Source of the DNA: Candidatus Pantoea varia | GTDB lineage: Bacteria > Pseudomonadota > Gammaproteobacteria > Enterobacterales > Enterobacteriaceae | Direction: 5' to 3' | NCBI RefSeq assembly: GCF_900115075.1 | Contig: NZ_FOVG01000002.1 | Span: forward strand, 310,001 to 374,000 | Length of the DNA: 64,000 nucleotides | Shown here: one piece after another, positions 8,740-16,920 of the stretch | How positions within the stretch are numbered: the first letter of the stretch is position 1 | How the letters are laid out: each line of letters begins with the position of its first letter | Position numbers and translations under genes: made by a program | Notes under the pieces: generated by a model | Database searches by the model: none | Told to the model about the DNA's origin: nothing | The model's input: the letters and a program-made list of their open reading frames with translations, nothing else

Positions 8740-9825
8740 ATGACGAGTCAGAAACGACAATCGAAAGCGCCTACCGTAGCGGATGTGGCACGCGCAGCAA
8801 AAGTCTCTAAAGCTCAGGCGGCGCGCGCGCTGGGAGGCTATGGGGCAGTCAGTGATGAAGTGCAGGAGCGGGTCAACAGCGCCGCCACCGCGCTGGGCTA
8901 CCGTCTGAATGCTCTGGCCCGCAGCATGAACACAGGACGTTCCAATACCATTGGGGTGATTGTCGGCGATATCGAAAATCCCCACTTTGGCCTGGCGCTG
9001 CGCGGCATGGCCGATGTGGCGCGCACGGCCGGTTACCATCTGCTGCTCAGTAACAGCGATGAAAAGCTGCAGGCTGAGCAGGATGCGGTGCGGGTGATGC
9101 TGGAAAAGCGGGTTGACGGCATTATCGTTGCGCCCTGCTGTTCAGAGCACCATCTCAACAGTCACCTGACTCAGATACTGGAAGAGGGCAGAGCGCTGAA
9201 ATTATTTGATCGTGCAGTGACTGGCCTTGATGTGGAGGCGATCTGCTGCGAATTTACGGATGTCGCCGCCGAAGCCACCGCCTGGTTACTGGAAACAGGC
9301 CACCGCCATATCGCCTATATCACTAGCATGGCACTGGCAACCGACTACAGCACGCCAGGCGATTTTGGCCTGACGCCCGTTGCCCAGCGCGTCGGCGGCA
9401 TGATGCAGGCCTTTGCCGCCGCGGGTGTGGAATTTGATCCGACGCTGGTGAAAGTGAACGCGCTGGATGAAGCGGAAATCGCCCGTATCGTGGCCGAGCT
9501 ATGGCAGCGTCCGCAGCCGCCTACGGCGCTGGTGGCCTCTGACAGCGTGGTCGCGATGTGGCTGCTGCGTGAAGTGACGCAGCGCGGACTGCGAATCCCT
9601 GCCGATCTCTCATTTGTTATGTATGACAATTTTCCGTGGAGTGAGATTGTCACCCCGCCGCTGACGGTGGTGGCGCAGCCAGTCTATGAGATGGGCCGTG
9701 AAGCAGCACGACGCCTGATTGCAGAGATACGCGGCGAAGCCGTCGGGCCGATGCCGCGCTTTGATGCCCGTCTGATGATTCGCCAGTCGATTGCCGCACC
9801 GGCCAGCCTCATCAGCGCGACATGA
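8740..9825 (+). CDS. LacI/GalR family transcriptional repressor
   Basis: The 361-residue regulator has an N-terminal helix-turn-helix and hinge helix (TVADVARAAKVSKAQAARAL, then ALGYRLNALARSM, residues 11-65). A periplasmic-binding-protein-like sensor domain follows (NTIGVIVGDIENPHFGLALRGM; PTALVASDSVVAMWLLR). It is divergent from the amino-acid ABC transporter/oxidoreductase operon, and both promoters carry the same palindrome, so it almost certainly controls that operon and itself. LacI members usually sense sugars or nucleosides. Control of an amino-acid importer suggests a sugar-linked amino compound, but this is only a guess. The ATG has no clear ribosome site. Confidence 0.88.
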   Translation: MTSQKRQSKAPTVADVARAAKVSKAQAARALGGYGAVSDEVQERVNSAATALGYRLNALARSMNTGRSNTIGVIVGDIENPHFGLALRGMADVARTAGYHLLLSNSDEKLQAEQDAVRVMLEKRVDGIIVAPCCSEHHLNSHLTQILEEGRALKLFDRAVTGLDVEAICCEFTDVAAEATAWLLETGHRHIAYITSMALATDYSTPGDFGLTPVAQRVGGMMQAFAAAGVEFDPTLVKVNALDEAEIARIVAELWQRPQPPTALVASDSVVAMWLLREVTQRGLRIPADLSFVMYDNFPWSEIVTPPLTVVAQPVYEMGREAARRLIAEIRGEAVGPMPRFDARLMIRQSIAAPASLISAT

Positions 9826-9830
9826 TCACG

Positions 9831-11279
9831 TTAGCCGGGCCAGCCAAGTAACCGACTTAGCTGGCCTGTGGCTGCGGTAATCTGTGTGTCGCTGCAGTTA
9901 CCATATCCAATAACCAGCCCCTGCTGCACCGGTTCAGTCAGATAGAAGGTCGAGAGGGCACCAGGCGCGTAGCCAGCCTGGAGCAGTTTGCGGGTAATGG
10001 CGACGTCATCCCGATGAGGCTCGAGTGGCAGCACCAGATGCATACCGCTGTCACCGCCCAGCAACGAAATCGTCTGACCCGCAGCACGCTGCAGTTCGGT
10101 TCGCAGCAGTGCCTGTCGCTGACGATAGAGACGACGCATTTTGCCCAGATGGCGACGATAATCACCATTGAGAATAAAACGGGTCAGCGCCTGCTGCTCC
10201 GGACGGTTTCCGCCGCGCAGGATCTGATGCAGTGCCGGTTGCAGACGCTTGACCAGCGGCGCGGGCAGCACCATAAAGCCGATACGCAGCGCAGGGAACA
10301 GGGTCTTGCTGAATGAGCCGAGATAGATAACCGGGGCATTATCGGTCATGCCCTGCATCGCCATAATGGGCTCGCCGTGATAATGGAAGTCGCCATCATA
10401 ATCATCTTCAATAATCCAGGCCTGATGCTGCTGCGCGGCGGCAATCAGCGCCAGACGTCGGGCCGCGCTCATCACTGCTCCGGTGGGATACTGATGAGTA
10501 GGCGTCGTATAAATCAGACGGGGCGAAGCCTGTTTCCAGTGTCCCGGCTCGGGGGCCATTCCCTGGTCATCGGTGGGGATCGGGACAATGTTAAGCTCTC
10601 CGGCCTGCAGAGCCGATTTGGCATTGCGATAACCCGGTTCTTCAATCCAGCCATGATCGCCCGGATTACTCAGCAGGGCGACACACAGCGTAAGCGCCTG
10701 CTGCACACCGTCAGTAATCACAATCTGTGCGGCGTCACAACGGACACCGCGCGTGATACGCAACTGTTGCGCCAGTACGGTACGCAACTCTGCTTCGCCA
10801 AACGGATCGCCATAGCCGAGCAGTTGCGGTGGCGTGTGACTCATCACCTGACTCAGCGCCCGGCGCCATGCCGCCATCGGGAAGTGGTTCAGGGCGGGTA
10901 TGCCTGGACGCAGGGGCAATGAGCCGGTGTCGACCCACGGGCTTTGGTGAAAGGCCTCAATCCTTTTTGCCAGTGGCCAGCTGGCTAACGAGTCGTCATC
11001 CGTTTGCCCGGCAGGCAAAGCCAGTGAGCTGATGCGGCTGCCTTGTCGATCGCTCGTCAGATAGCCCTCAGCCTGCAGCTGTGTCCAGACATTCAGCACG
11101 GTATTCCGCGAAACCTGTAGCTCAAGTGCCAGCTGCCGTGTAGCCGGTAAGCTCGCACCGGCAGCAAGCTGACCCTGCAAAATGCCCTGCTTTACCCGCT
11201 GATAAAGTTGCTGCTGAAGCGTTGTCCCGACGGCTGGTATCAATGGAGCCAGCAGCAAAGGGGGGATCTGTGGCTGCAT
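9831..11279 (-). CDS. MocR/PdxR family GntR-type regulator with aminotransferase domain
   Basis: The 482-residue fusion has an N-terminal GntR winged helix (residues about 15-80: LYQRVKQGILQGQLAAG, LPATRQLALELQVSRNTV) and a fold-type I aminotransferase-like domain. The PLP lysine is seen in YLGSFSKTLFPALRIG, and the cofactor Asp/Tyr region in IEDDYDGDFHYH. MocR proteins use PLP or PLP-amino acid adducts as effectors, for example in vitamin B6 or GABA genes. The start at 11279 is preferred over 11303 because GGGAG lies 7 bases ahead. It is divergent from a GNAT acetyltransferase, the likely target, with two direct repeats between them. The effector is unknown. Confidence 0.88.
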   Translation of the reverse strand: MQPQIPPLLLAPLIPAVGTTLQQQLYQRVKQGILQGQLAAGASLPATRQLALELQVSRNTVLNVWTQLQAEGYLTSDRQGSRISSLALPAGQTDDDSLASWPLAKRIEAFHQSPWVDTGSLPLRPGIPALNHFPMAAWRRALSQVMSHTPPQLLGYGDPFGEAELRTVLAQQLRITRGVRCDAAQIVITDGVQQALTLCVALLSNPGDHGWIEEPGYRNAKSALQAGELNIVPIPTDDQGMAPEPGHWKQASPRLIYTTPTHQYPTGAVMSAARRLALIAAAQQHQAWIIEDDYDGDFHYHGEPIMAMQGMTDNAPVIYLGSFSKTLFPALRIGFMVLPAPLVKRLQPALHQILRGGNRPEQQALTRFILNGDYRRHLGKMRRLYRQRQALLRTELQRAAGQTISLLGGDSGMHLVLPLEPHRDDVAITRKLLQAGYAPGALSTFYLTEPVQQGLVIGYGNCSDTQITAATGQLSRLLGWPG

Positions 11280-11307
11280 CGTCTGCTCCCGTGGATCTAT
11301 CATTTTT

Positions 11308-11344
11308 CATGATTGTGGTACTTTTTAACCGACCATGATAGTGG
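11308..11344. promoter_or_regulatory. Direct-repeat operator between the MocR and GNAT genes
   Basis: CATGATTGTGG (11308-11318) and CATGATAGTGG (11334-11344) are direct repeats differing at one base, 26 bases apart start to start. They lie in the short divergent region. MocR regulators are known to bind direct repeats through their two winged-helix domains, so this is the likely binding site. It overlaps the expected promoters of both genes. Confidence 0.6.
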
Positions 11345-11379
11345 CAACCTGTGGATATCATCTGCAGCCGGGAGGCGAT

Positions 11380-12093
11380 ATGTCACAACACCTGAATCAA
11401 TACGGCCAGCCGGTCGGTCACCCTTTACCAGACTGGCAACCCTGTCCATTACCGCAGCATCAGATTTTCACCGGCGAAGCGTGTCGGCTGGAGCCGTACA
11501 GCGCGGCACGGCATAGCGATGCTCTGTCTGAGGCGTGGTCACTGGCTGAAGATGGGCGTGACTGGACCTATATGTTTATGGGGCCATTTGATGACCGGCA
11601 GGCGTTTCAGGATTATGCGAAGCAGATGGAGGCCAGTCGCGACCCGCTACATTTCGCCGTGATCGATCTCGCTACGGAACAGGCGGTGGGCAGCCTGTCG
11701 TTGATGCGCATCCAGCCTGAACATGGCGTGATGGAAGTCGGGCATGTCACGTTTTCGCCCCGCCTGAAGCAGACCCGCATGGCGACGGAAGCGCATTTTC
11801 TGCTGATGCGTTACGCTTTTGAAACCCTGGGTTATCGCCGCTATGAATGGAAATGTGACAGCTGCAATGCGCCTTCCCGTAAGGCCGCGGCCCGTCTCGG
11901 TTTCCGTTATGAAGGCGATTTCCGCCAGGCGATCGTCTACAAAGGCCGTTCGCGTGATACCAGCTGGTTTTCGATTATCGATAGCGAATGGCCGGAGGTG
12001 AAAAAGGGCCTTCAGCGCTGGCTGGCGGAGGATAACTTTACCGCCGACGGTCAGCAGCGTGAGAAGCTGGAGGCGCTGCGCGACAGGCCCTGA
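11380..12093 (+). CDS. GNAT family N-acetyltransferase (RimJ/RimL-like)
   Basis: The 237-residue enzyme of the RimJ/RimL-type GNAT group has an N-terminal extension (QYGQPVGHPLPDW) common in this subfamily. A GNAT core follows (RLEPYSAARHSDALSEAW; MEVGHVTFSPRLKQTRMATEA, the acetyl-CoA loop region; RRYEWKCDSCNAPSRKAAARLGFRYEGDF, quoted by its key part NAPSRKAAARLGF). The start at 11380 has a near-perfect GGGAGG site, and the ATG 15 codons earlier has none. The acceptor substrate is unknown. Divergence from a PLP-sensing MocR gene hints at an amine or amino-acid-related substrate, by inference only. Confidence 0.83.
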   Translation: MSQHLNQYGQPVGHPLPDWQPCPLPQHQIFTGEACRLEPYSAARHSDALSEAWSLAEDGRDWTYMFMGPFDDRQAFQDYAKQMEASRDPLHFAVIDLATEQAVGSLSLMRIQPEHGVMEVGHVTFSPRLKQTRMATEAHFLLMRYAFETLGYRRYEWKCDSCNAPSRKAAARLGFRYEGDFRQAIVYKGRSRDTSWFSIIDSEWPEVKKGLQRWLAEDNFTADGQQREKLEALRDRP

Positions 12094-12106
12094 TTGGGTG
12101 ATGGAA

Positions 12107-12778
12107 TCAAAGTAAAATATCTTTCAGGACTGCCGCCAGCAGGGTGGTGGTCATGAGGATAGATAACCGTTTGATCCAGCGCATATCGGTGGTCAGGGTC
12201 ACAACGTCATTTCTGAGGCTTTCGACAGCGCCCGTTAATCGGAAATTCATTTCACTGAGCATAACTTCCATCTTATCAACTTTGATTTCCAGGTGATTAA
12301 AACGGATGGCCAGTTTGTCGGTTTTTCTTTCAACATGGCCAAGCCGCTCGTCGATCTGATTAACTTTTGTGGTGAGATGGCCAAGCCGCTCGTCGATCTG
12401 ATTAACTTTTAGGGTGAGCTTGCCAAGCCGATCGTCAATCTGATCGACTTTTGTGGTGAGCTTGCCGAGTCGATCGTCTATCTGGTCGACTTTTGTGGTG
12501 AGCTTGCCGAGGCGATCGTCTATCTGGTCGACTTTCGTCGTAAGTTTGCCAAGCCGATCGTCAATCTGATCCACTTTCGTCGTAAGCTTGCCGAGGCGAT
12601 TGTCCATCTGGTCGACTTTTATCCGGAGCTGACCGAGCTGCTTCCCGACCTGTGTGCCTGGCTGCCTCTGCTGCATATCGGTAAAGACCTCCACCATCGC
12701 CTCCGCTTGCTGATCGTCGATGCCTGCCTGTTGCAGAGCTTTAAAGGCTTTGTGGGTACTCATCATGGTGCTTGTCAT
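12107..12778 (-). CDS. Tandem-repeat coiled-coil protein with C-terminal membrane anchor (DUF1640-like)
   Basis: The 223-residue protein has three parts. A short helical N-terminal domain (residues 8-40, KAFKALQQAGIDDQQAEAMVEV) resembles the start of DUF1640/CCDC90-type proteins. The middle holds seven near-identical 14-residue repeats (KVDQIDDRLGKLTT) at residues 54-151, plus two decayed copies to about 179. A hydrophobic segment (IKRLSILMTTTLLAAVLKDILL) ends the chain and likely inserts in the inner membrane. The repeat places hydrophobics at V, I, L and L, as expected for a long parallel coiled coil. A GGGAGG ribosome site lies 7 bases before the ATG. The function is unknown. Repeat number probably varies among strains. 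Confidence 0.82.
   Translation of the reverse strand: MTSTMMSTHKAFKALQQAGIDDQQAEAMVEVFTDMQQRQPGTQVGKQLGQLRIKVDQMDNRLGKLTTKVDQIDDRLGKLTTKVDQIDDRLGKLTTKVDQIDDRLGKLTTKVDQIDDRLGKLTLKVNQIDERLGHLTTKVNQIDERLGHVERKTDKLAIRFNHLEIKVDKMEVMLSEMNFRLTGAVESLRNDVVTLTTDMRWIKRLSILMTTTLLAAVLKDILL
12326..12619 (-). repeat. Seven tandem 42-bp in-frame repeats
   Basis: Seven consecutive 42-base units encode KV(D/N)Q(I/M)D(D/N/E)RLG(K/H)(L/V)-type 14-mers. The four central units encode the same peptide, or nearly so, while the outer ones have drifted. The unit length preserves frame and heptad phase, so copies can be gained or lost by recombination or slippage without breaking the protein. Confidence 0.92.
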
Positions 12779-12998
12779 CCAGATACCTCCCTGTGTACTT
12801 CGGCGATAACGGCATCATGACAGGCAAAAAGCGTATCACCACTCAGTCGGTTATATTTTGCGCGCCTTTCCGAAAAATATCAATTAGTACAACAAGTAAC
12901 GTGCAGGTGGGTGTGAGCTGTCTCGCAACATGTCGCCCAAGGCAGGATGAGGTGCCTCTGCGGTAATCCGCAGAGGTGTGAAGAGAAAAAAACGGGTG

Positions 12999-15290
12999 TT
13001 AAGGCTGTGGCACGATTTTAATTTCAACCATGCCGATACCCAGTTTGCGCGGATCCTGACCGGTAATATTGCCGGTGTTACTCAGCTGTGGTTCAGGTGG
13101 TGCAATCACCAGACGATGGCTGGCGCCTGGGTTGTCGAAATGCAGGGTATGTGTCGATATCTCTTCGCCCAGCGACAGCTGCTGCTGCTGGTCGCCGACC
13201 CAAACCGGAATCGCGCGGTGTGCGTTGGGGCCATATGCGCGCGCGGTGATCACCAGATCGAACTTCGCGGGCAGGGCATCGACATAGTCGATATGCACTT
13301 CTGGTGCGAGATTGGCGTTAGACCAGCGTCCCCAGGTCTCTGGCCGTGAGATGCCACTGAAGCTTTTAACGTTCTCCGGCGCGCCAGGCACGTCGAGCCG
13401 GAAGCTGTCTGCGCTGTAGCGAATGTTGTTATCTTCAATACGGATCTGCGCCAGGTTCTGCTGGTAACGCGCATCGCTGACGGCGCCATCCGGGAACTGC
13501 ACTTTGCCTTTCCACTGCGGTTTGTCGACGTGCGTCACTGACGGCGTACCGCCGAGCTGCCCCATCGCCACACAGAGATCGCCGGAGAGGGCCAGCGAAG
13601 GCTGCCAGAGTCGCGCCATTTTAAAACAGCGATCGACCCAGAGGAATTTATCGGCTGAGGCGAAATCGGCCAGCTGATAGCGCAGCGGGGCCGAATATTC
13701 CCCTTCCGGCATCGGCTCCACATGCTTATCGCTGATTCGGAACAGAATCGGCAATTTAAAGGTGGTGCCTGAGAAGCTGAAAGTATTCTTCGCCTGATCC
13801 ACCGTGAAGTTGTCTATTTTCTTCGGGAAGTTCCACAGCTGGATGATGTCGGGTTTCCAGCTCGTCACCTTACTCTTCATATCGTCGAACTGGGTAGACA
13901 GTGATAGAGAGGAGAGACTGCTGCGGCCCAGGCCAATCGCATTGTCACCGCCGAGAATATCCAGCAGCGTGGCGCCGTTATCCAGCGTGCTGCGCTTCGC
14001 CTCCATCAGCTCCGCCTGCGGTTTATCGCCACGGATCACCATGAACAGATTGCGACGTGGCTGTTTGACCAGCCACGGATGCGCCGTGTTGTTCATCGCC
14101 AGATGATCGGAGCTCACCACAATCACGGTGTTTTTAAACCATGGCGACGCTTTAATGCGTGTGATCAGGCGCGCCACATGCTCCTGCGAGCAGGTGACCG
14201 CACTGAAGGACTGGTTCGGTTTGCCCTCAATGCTGTAGCTCCTGCGATCGCAGCTGCGCGAGATAAACCCGTCAGGATGATGGGTGTCGACGGTCAGCGT
14301 AAACAGCGCAAAGGGTTTACCGGCTTTAGAGAGTTCCTGATACTTCTCAAAGACTTCATCCAGTACCGTATCGTCGTAATAGCCCCAGTTATTGCGGTAA
14401 GCAGGATCGGCAACGCGGCTTTTCAGCTCCTGCGAACCATATAGATTTTCGGGATCGAAACCGTGTGATTTCAGGAAGACATCTTTACCGGCAAAACGCA
14501 GATCGGCACCCTGAATAAACCAGTTCTGGTAGCCGGAGTTTTTCAGGATGTCGCCCAGACAGACGTTCTGCGGATAGAAGCTGGAGAGCGACGCCGACGC
14601 ATTACCGTCAAAGGGAGCAAAAAGCGGAATGCCGCACTGTGAGGCAACCATGCCTGCAATGGTGTAATCGGTGCCGGGCAACTGCTCGGTTTCGCTGAAG
14701 TCGATGCTCTGCTCTTTCTGACGGTTCAGCTCGGGCGCTAAACCGGGAAAGGCGATGGGATCGAAATAGGTGCGCTCCAGGCTTTCACCATAGATGTAAA
14801 CCACGTTGAGGCGCGGCTGTTCAATGCGATTACGCGGCACTCTATAGAAGTTGTCGAAATCAGAGTCCGCCAGCTGGGTATGCGACACAATCAGGGTCGC
14901 GACCTGACGAAAGGCCGGAGTGGTCTGCACCGAGCCAAGCGCGCAGGCAGCCGCCAGCAGCGACCAGCCCATATGATGGGGACGCTTACGCCGACGCAGA
15001 ATCCACGACAGCAGGCAGAACAGCAGAAACAGCATGATGATCAGCCCAATCGCGGGCACCACATATTTACTGACGCCCGCGCCGGTCAGGCTATTGGTTA
15101 GGGTATAGAGCACCGCATCGTTGATGCCGTCACCGGTAAAATAGTTGCTGGCATAGAGGGTGGCGTTCAGCACAACGAAAAGCACCAGCAGGATAAGAAC
15201 AACAATAAACCAGAATTTGTTACGCCCGGCTTTACAGGAATAAATTGCAATAGCGGCCAGAAACAATGCGACGGACACCAATTCGGACAA
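12999..15290 (-). CDS. opgB: Phosphoglycerol transferase I (OpgB/MdoB)
   Basis: OpgB transfers phosphoglycerol from phosphatidylglycerol to periplasmic osmoregulated glucans. At 763 residues it matches the E. coli length. It has N-terminal membrane helices (residues 1-20, 27-47, 80-98 and about 107-125), then a large periplasmic sulfatase-like catalytic domain with the family stretches [33 protein letters not shown] and [11 protein letters not shown]. The C-terminus ([15 protein letters not shown]) is the conserved OpgB tail. The start codon is TTG, preceded by AGAGGA at 8 bases, as I recall for E. coli. In E. coli dnaTC and other genes follow; here they are not adjacent. A perfect 9-base-arm hairpin without U-tract (12955-12976) lies downstream. 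Confidence 0.96.
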   Translation of the reverse strand: MSELVSVALFLAAIAIYSCKAGRNKFWFIVVLILLVLFVVLNATLYASNYFTGDGINDAVLYTLTNSLTGAGVSKYVVPAIGLIIMLFLLFCLLSWILRRRKRPHHMGWSLLAAACALGSVQTTPAFRQVATLIVSHTQLADSDFDNFYRVPRNRIEQPRLNVVYIYGESLERTYFDPIAFPGLAPELNRQKEQSIDFSETEQLPGTDYTIAGMVASQCGIPLFAPFDGNASASLSSFYPQNVCLGDILKNSGYQNWFIQGADLRFAGKDVFLKSHGFDPENLYGSQELKSRVADPAYRNNWGYYDDTVLDEVFEKYQELSKAGKPFALFTLTVDTHHPDGFISRSCDRRSYSIEGKPNQSFSAVTCSQEHVARLITRIKASPWFKNTVIVVSSDHLAMNNTAHPWLVKQPRRNLFMVIRGDKPQAELMEAKRSTLDNGATLLDILGGDNAIGLGRSSLSSLSLSTQFDDMKSKVTSWKPDIIQLWNFPKKIDNFTVDQAKNTFSFSGTTFKLPILFRISDKHVEPMPEGEYSAPLRYQLADFASADKFLWVDRCFKMARLWQPSLALSGDLCVAMGQLGGTPSVTHVDKPQWKGKVQFPDGAVSDARYQQNLAQIRIEDNNIRYSADSFRLDVPGAPENVKSFSGISRPETWGRWSNANLAPEVHIDYVDALPAKFDLVITARAYGPNAHRAIPVWVGDQQQQLSLGEEISTHTLHFDNPGASHRLVIAPPEPQLSNTGNITGQDPRKLGIGMVEIKIVPQP

Positions 15291-15510
15291 CGGGAAATCC
15301 TCTGTTCAGGGCTGCACGAGGCTTCACGCAACCGGCCATCTTGGGGGATGGTTTTTCGACAATTTATATTGGCTGTCATCCTGCTGCAACATATCCGGCC
15401 TGATTTGTGCAGTGTTTAGCAGATTGGTTTATTGTCATTTCAGAAGGGAGGTTATCAGGCGTGACGGTGGCTGGCGCGCACCGTCAGCAGAGCAGAAGCT
15501 CGGACGTTTT

Positions 15511-15900
15511 TCAGAGTTTGCCGGTGAGGTATTGTGCTTCGCCGTCGGCAAAACTCCAGTCACCTTTGTCGTTGGTGATAAAGCTGATCATTAAATCGTT
15601 GCCCTGCACACCACAATGCTCACGCAGCTCCCGCGCCAGCTCCGCCATAAACCGCTGTTTCTGTTCGCTGCTGCGTGGGCTGGTATAGACCCGCACCATC
15701 ACCAGATTGTCGCTGCGGGTGAATCCCAGTCCGGTATCCTGAAACACCATCTGGTAACGCTTGTTTTCCTGAACAATCTGGTAGCGATCACGCTCAGGTA
15801 CGTTAAAGGCTGTAAGCACGGCACGGTGTGCCGCATCCAGCAGTGTACGCAGATCTGTTTCTGAACGACCCTGAATAACATCAAATTGCAGCAGTGGCAT
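15511..15900 (-). CDS. Tautomerase family protein
   Basis: The 129-residue member of the tautomerase/MIF superfamily (Tautomerase_2 type) has the catalytic Pro as residue 2 (MPLLQFDV) after Met removal. Members carry out keto-enol tautomerisation or dehalogenation on small 2-oxo acids. The typical central region (NKRYQMVFQ, LVMVRVYTSPRSSEQKQRFMAEL, cut here) is present. The ribosome site GAGGAA precedes the ATG. The gene is divergent from a LysR regulator with a long inverted repeat between them, so it is the likely target. The substrate is unknown. Confidence 0.85.
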   Translation of the reverse strand: MPLLQFDVIQGRSETDLRTLLDAAHRAVLTAFNVPERDRYQIVQENKRYQMVFQDTGLGFTRSDNLVMVRVYTSPRSSEQKQRFMAELARELREHCGVQGNDLMISFITNDKGDWSFADGEAQYLTGKL

Positions 15901-15973
15901 AGCGAGTTCCTCACAGTGATTAATGATCCTATAGTGAAGACTTTATCCGGCGGGAAAAAGCGCGTAGCCTGAA

Positions 15974-16001
15974 ATGATTATTCACTATTGTGAACAATCA
16001 T
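15974..16001. promoter_or_regulatory. Inverted repeat between tautomerase and LysR genes
   Basis: Arms ATGATT and AATCAT flank a second matched pair TTCAC/GTGAA around a TATT centre (15974-16001, 28 bases, one mismatched pair A/C). It fits the T-N11-A style of LysR operators. It runs into the ATG chosen for the LysR gene at 16000, so binding would directly block that gene's own start. Confidence 0.65.
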
Positions 16002-16920
16002 GATGAAAGAGATGAAAACGGATGCGCTGTGGGATCATCTGCACTGGCTGACCGTTCTGGCCGAGCAGGGCAGTTTTACCCGCGCAGCTGAGCGGCTCGA
16101 CGTCAGCAAGGCTGCGATGAGTCAGAAAATCAAAGAGCTGGAAGAGATGGCGGGTGTATTGCTGGTACAGCGTACCACGCGCAGCGTGCGACTGACGTCA
16201 GCGGGTGAGAAGCTGGTAGAGGAGCTGCGCGAACCATTTGCCCGCATCGAACAGAGCTTTTTTAGCGTGCGCGATACCGCCGGGCCGGTGCGTGGCCTGG
16301 TGCGCATTACCGCGCCAGTGGCGTTTGCCCGTCAGCAACTGGTGCCAATTATCGGTGAGTTTCTGCGTGACTATCCGCAGGTGCGTCTGCAACTGGATGT
16401 GACCGACCGCATCGTGTCACTGAGTAGCGAGGGATTTGATCTGGCGATTCGTCACAGTGACACGCTACCGGAAACGCACGTGGCGCTGCCGCTGTGCGAC
16501 ACCCGGACGTTGCTGGTGGCCTCACCCGCCTATCTCAACCAGCAGGGTGTGCCGCAGTCGCCGCAGGATCTGGCGCAGCATAACTGCCTTTACTACCCAC
16601 GCGGCGTCGAATCCCCGCGCTGGCGGTTTGAGAGGACACCGGATAGCGAACAGATCCAGGTACGGATTCAAGGCAGCTTCGCGACCAACAACAGTGAGTC
16701 GATACGCGATGCGGCTCTGCAGGGACTGGGGATTGCGATGCTGCCCGATTTCAGCGCACGGGAGGCGCTGGCCGGGGGGGCATTGCAGCAGGTGTTGCCT
16801 GCGTGGCAGCCGGTTGAGGCCTTTGCCGCCCGTCTATGGGTCGTCCGGCCTTGGGCGGCGCAGGTGCCACGTGCGGTCACCACGTTCACGCACTGGCTAC
16901 GCGCGCGCTTTGATCGCTGA
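16000..16920 (+). CDS. LysR family transcriptional regulator
   Basis: The 306-residue LysR protein has an N-terminal winged helix (residues 12-70: WLTVLAEQGSFTRAAERLDVSKAAMSQKIKELE) quoted here by its core FTRAAERLDVSKAAMSQ. The C-terminal effector domain has the usual GLVRITAP start and ALQGLGIAMLPDF near the end. It resembles the CrgA/DmlR-type group. It is divergent from the tautomerase gene. Alternative ATGs at 16003 and 16012 exist, and none has a clear ribosome site. The last 24 bases overlap the end of the converging glycosyltransferase gene. Confidence 0.87.
   Translation: MMKEMKTDALWDHLHWLTVLAEQGSFTRAAERLDVSKAAMSQKIKELEEMAGVLLVQRTTRSVRLTSAGEKLVEELREPFARIEQSFFSVRDTAGPVRGLVRITAPVAFARQQLVPIIGEFLRDYPQVRLQLDVTDRIVSLSSEGFDLAIRHSDTLPETHVALPLCDTRTLLVASPAYLNQQGVPQSPQDLAQHNCLYYPRGVESPRWRFERTPDSEQIQVRIQGSFATNNSESIRDAALQGLGIAMLPDFSAREALAGGALQQVLPAWQPVEAFAARLWVVRPWAAQVPRAVTTFTHWLRARFDR

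Noticed and set aside
12955..12976. Perfect 9-bp-arm hairpin after opgB considered as a terminator
   Set aside because: No U-tract on the minus strand; the A/T run is on the wrong side, so it is not called an intrinsic terminator.
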